Part shown: one piece after another, positions 14,685 through 16,303 of the stretch
Layout of the letters: the number at the start of each line of letters is the position of its first letter
How positions within the stretch are numbered: position 1 is the stretch's first letter
Assembly: GCA_037443545.1 (NCBI GenBank)
Contig: JBBIOD010000037.1
Span: forward strand, 1 to 16,303
Length of the DNA: 16,303 nt
Direction of reading: 5' to 3'
Source: JASEGV01 sp037443545
GTDB lineage: Bacteria; Bacteroidota; Ignavibacteria; UBA10030; BY39
Made by a program: the position numbers and the translations under genes
Notes under the pieces: generated by a model
What the model saw: the letters and a program-made list of their open reading frames with translations, nothing else
What the model was told of the DNA's origin: nothing
The model's database searches: none

Positions 14685-15443
14685 TTATAAATTTGATAAA
14701 TAATACTTCATACTCTTAGGGACATTGGTAATTATCCCATCTACTTTTAAATTTACCATACTGTCGAAATGATTCCGGTTTTCGATTGTGTAAACAAAAA
14801 TCATTTTCTTTTCATTGTGTGCATCTATTACCATTCGCTCACGCAGGTAATTGCGACTAACCACAATCACATCAGCAAGATATTGTTTAGAAAGTGAAAT
14901 TGGATTACTGCCTAAATGAATAACCGGACTGTAAATAATTCCTGTCATCAGTGAGCTATCTAATTGTTTTACTTTCTTTACCAAAGAATGTTCGAACGAT
15001 GTGATGAGAAGAGATTTTTGCAATTTATATTTGTGTGCTAACTCGACGCAACTGTTTATTATTTTATTTTTATTTTTAATCTTCTGTTTAATTTCGATAT
15101 TTATTCCAACTTTTTTGTTTACAAGCTTAAAAACTTCGTCCAATGTTGGAATTACTTCGAAAGAAAATTTGGGATTGAACCACGACCCTGCGTCAAATTT
15201 TTTTAAACCTTCTAAATCAAAATCCTCAACCTTCCCCCTGCCGTTTGTGGTACGTTCGAGGCGTGAGTCGTGAATCACAACGACCTCGTTGTCGTGCGAA
15301 AGCCGAACATCAAGTTCTATAGCGTGAGTCCCTTCGTCGATAGCTTTCTTAAATGCGGCAATCGTGTTTTCGGGAGCCGTTACCGATGCGCCGCGATGGG
15401 CTATAACAATCGGCTTATCTGTTCTTGTTTTCCAGAAAAACAA
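14685..15443 (-). CDS. Glycerophosphodiester phosphodiesterase family protein
   Basis: Predicted to hydrolyse glycerophosphodiesters to an alcohol and glycerol-3-phosphate, recycling phospholipid head groups. The 252-residue TIM barrel has IAHRGASVTAPENT (H16, R17), AIELDV (E43, D45), IHDSRLERTTNG (H58) and INIEIK, which together form the metal and catalytic site; DGIITN closes the barrel. No signal peptide is present, so it is cytoplasmic. The start is TTG 15443, one base after the adk stop: an in-frame TGA lies only 12 bases upstream, no ATG precedes the HRG motif, and GAAGAG lies five bases before the TTG. Translation is therefore probably coupled to adk. Confidence 0.93.
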   Translation of the reverse strand: MFFWKTRTDKPIVIAHRGASVTAPENTIAAFKKAIDEGTHAIELDVRLSHDNEVVVIHDSRLERTTNGRGKVEDFDLEGLKKFDAGSWFNPKFSFEVIPTLDEVFKLVNKKVGINIEIKQKIKNKNKIINSCVELAHKYKLQKSLLITSFEHSLVKKVKQLDSSLMTGIIYSPVIHLGSNPISLSKQYLADVIVVSRNYLRERMVIDAHNEKKMIFVYTIENRNHFDSMVNLKVDGIITNVPKSMKYYLSNL

Positions 15444-15444
15444 T

Positions 15445-16086
15445 TTAGCTCTTCAATATTGAATTAATTTTATTATTAATGTTTTCTATTTTTCCAAAAC
15501 CATCTACGACGTGAAGAAAACCTTCGTCTTCATAATATTTCTTAACAGGGGCTGTGGCTTCTTTATAAACTTTCAACCGCTTTAAAACCGTTTCCGGTTT
15601 GTCGTCGTCGCGCTGAACCAGAGCCCCTCCACACTCGGTACAAATATAATCATAAATTTTATCATTATGAATATTATAAATATTATGGCATTTCGAACAG
15701 CTATATCTATGTTGCAGACGCTTGATAATTTCATCATCATCGACGTCTATATATATGACCGCGTTTATAGCAATATTCAATTCCAAAAACATTTTTTTTA
15801 AAGCGTCGGCTTGCACGACTGTTCGCGGGAATCCATCCAAAATGAAACCATTCGTGCAACCATTTGAAGTTATCACGTCTCTGATAATTCCAATCATAAT
15901 GTCATCTGATACAAGCTTACCGGCTCCAATAATATCTTTGGCTTTATTCCCCAGTTCGGTTCCTTGAGCTATTGCGCGTCTGAGTATGTCGCCGGTAGAT
16001 ATGTGCATTATTTTAAAATTTTCTGCAAGCAACTTCGCTTGAGTTCCTTTACCAACACCCGGTGGACCAAATAAGATTATCTGCAT
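15445..16086 (-). CDS. adk: Adenylate kinase, zinc-binding long form
   Basis: Converts ATP plus AMP to two ADP in the cytoplasm. The 213 residues fit the long bacterial form. GPPGVGKGT at 7-15 is the P-loop, STGDILR at 30-36 and DGFPRT at 84-89 bind AMP and the phosphates. The LID domain (about 124-160) has four cysteines, C130, C133, C149 and C152, expected to hold a structural zinc, and ends in the conserved QRDDD. ATG 16086 matches the family start; no Shine-Dalgarno sequence is seen. It is the first gene of the adk-phosphodiesterase-DUF6588-like group, with a good promoter upstream at 16121-16149. Confidence 0.97.
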   Translation of the reverse strand: MQIILFGPPGVGKGTQAKLLAENFKIMHISTGDILRRAIAQGTELGNKAKDIIGAGKLVSDDIMIGIIRDVITSNGCTNGFILDGFPRTVVQADALKKMFLELNIAINAVIYIDVDDDEIIKRLQHRYSCSKCHNIYNIHNDKIYDYICTECGGALVQRDDDKPETVLKRLKVYKEATAPVKKYYEDEGFLHVVDGFGKIENINNKINSILKS

Positions 16087-16120
16087 AACACAATGAGCTT
16101 TATGATGATTGTTTTTTTAT

Positions 16121-16149
16121 AATATAATGTTTTGTTTTATTTGTAGCAA
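16121..16149 (-). promoter_or_regulatory. Candidate adk promoter
   Basis: Minus-strand TTGCTA (16149-16144) and TATATT (16126-16121), spacer 17 bases, 35 bases before the adk ATG. Matches are four of six and five of six to sigma-70 boxes. The remainder of 16087-16244 shows no gene. Confidence 0.45.
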
Positions 16150-16244
16150 TTTATCTATTTGCCTCACTAAAAATCTAAAGGAAAAGTATTCGTTAACTCA
16201 TGTAAGAATCTATATGAAAATTAAATAAAGCAAAGTTGTTTTCT

Positions 16245-16303
16245 ATGGGACTATACCCGATTTTCTTAGATATTAAGCCAAAACTGATGATTATGAATAG
16301 CTA
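16245..16303 (+). CDS. Possible 5' end of a siroheme-synthase-like gene (partial)
   Basis: A plus-strand frame opens with ATG at 16245 and runs to the window edge as MGLYPIFLDIKPKLMIMNS. The first eleven residues closely match the usual N-terminus of precorrin-2 dehydrogenase/sirohydrochlorin ferrochelatase proteins (Met8/CysG N-terminal domain), which begin with a similar YPIFLDLK stretch. In that family a strand and a GGG nucleotide-binding turn follow at once; here the frame reads PKLMIMNS, so the glycine turn is not seen in its expected place. It may be a divergent or damaged copy, or a chance resemblance. No Shine-Dalgarno sequence is visible. Confidence 0.35.
   Translation, partial: MGLYPIFLDIKPKLMIMNS

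Overview
The window looks like an AT-rich chromosomal segment from the Bacteroidota/Chlorobi (FCB) lineage, most likely close to Ignavibacteria. Three things point there. A decayed type IX secretion (T9SS) C-terminal sorting domain with the NPNPFNP signature lies at 7324-7693. A secreted protein at 13661-14662 resembles the Bacteroidota DUF6588 family. Many genes lack an obvious Shine-Dalgarno sequence, while a few (sdhC, gdhA, the DUF6588-like gene) have strong ones. The lineage is inferred from protein character only.

Left part, all minus strand: a late-haem operon hemE-hemH-hemG (3543 down to 45), whose genes are close or overlapping. It continues off the left edge into an unidentified gene that starts by an ATGA overlap at position 48. 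Upstream of it, and separated by an intrinsic terminator (3607-3642), is a complete succinate:quinone oxidoreductase operon transcribed sdhC-sdhD-sdhA-sdhB (7147 down to 3680). Its two membrane subunits carry histidines suggesting a two-haem (type A) enzyme. Haem made by the first operon would supply this complex and other cytochromes.

Middle: about 1 kb without an intact gene (7148-8131). It holds a T9SS sorting-domain pseudogene bracketed by imperfect inverted repeats of about 30-33 bp, which looks like a non-autonomous mobile element or repeat. Next come a terminator and gdhA (glutamate dehydrogenase, minus strand).

Right of a divergent promoter region at 9485-9673 is a plus-strand gene run: a short-chain dehydrogenase, a Cys/Met-metabolism PLP enzyme, a DUF486 small membrane protein, an ECF sigma factor, and a secreted beta-repeat (toast-rack-like) protein. 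It ends at a strong terminator shared with a convergent minus-strand group. That group is transcribed adk, then a glycerophosphodiester phosphodiesterase, then the secreted DUF6588-like protein. The last 59 bases begin a possible plus-strand gene resembling the N-terminus of a siroheme-synthase dehydrogenase domain.

Most of the window is ordinary core metabolism. The parts most worth a second look are the inverted-repeat-bounded relic at 7293-7853 and the sigma factor/secreted protein pair without a visible anti-sigma factor.
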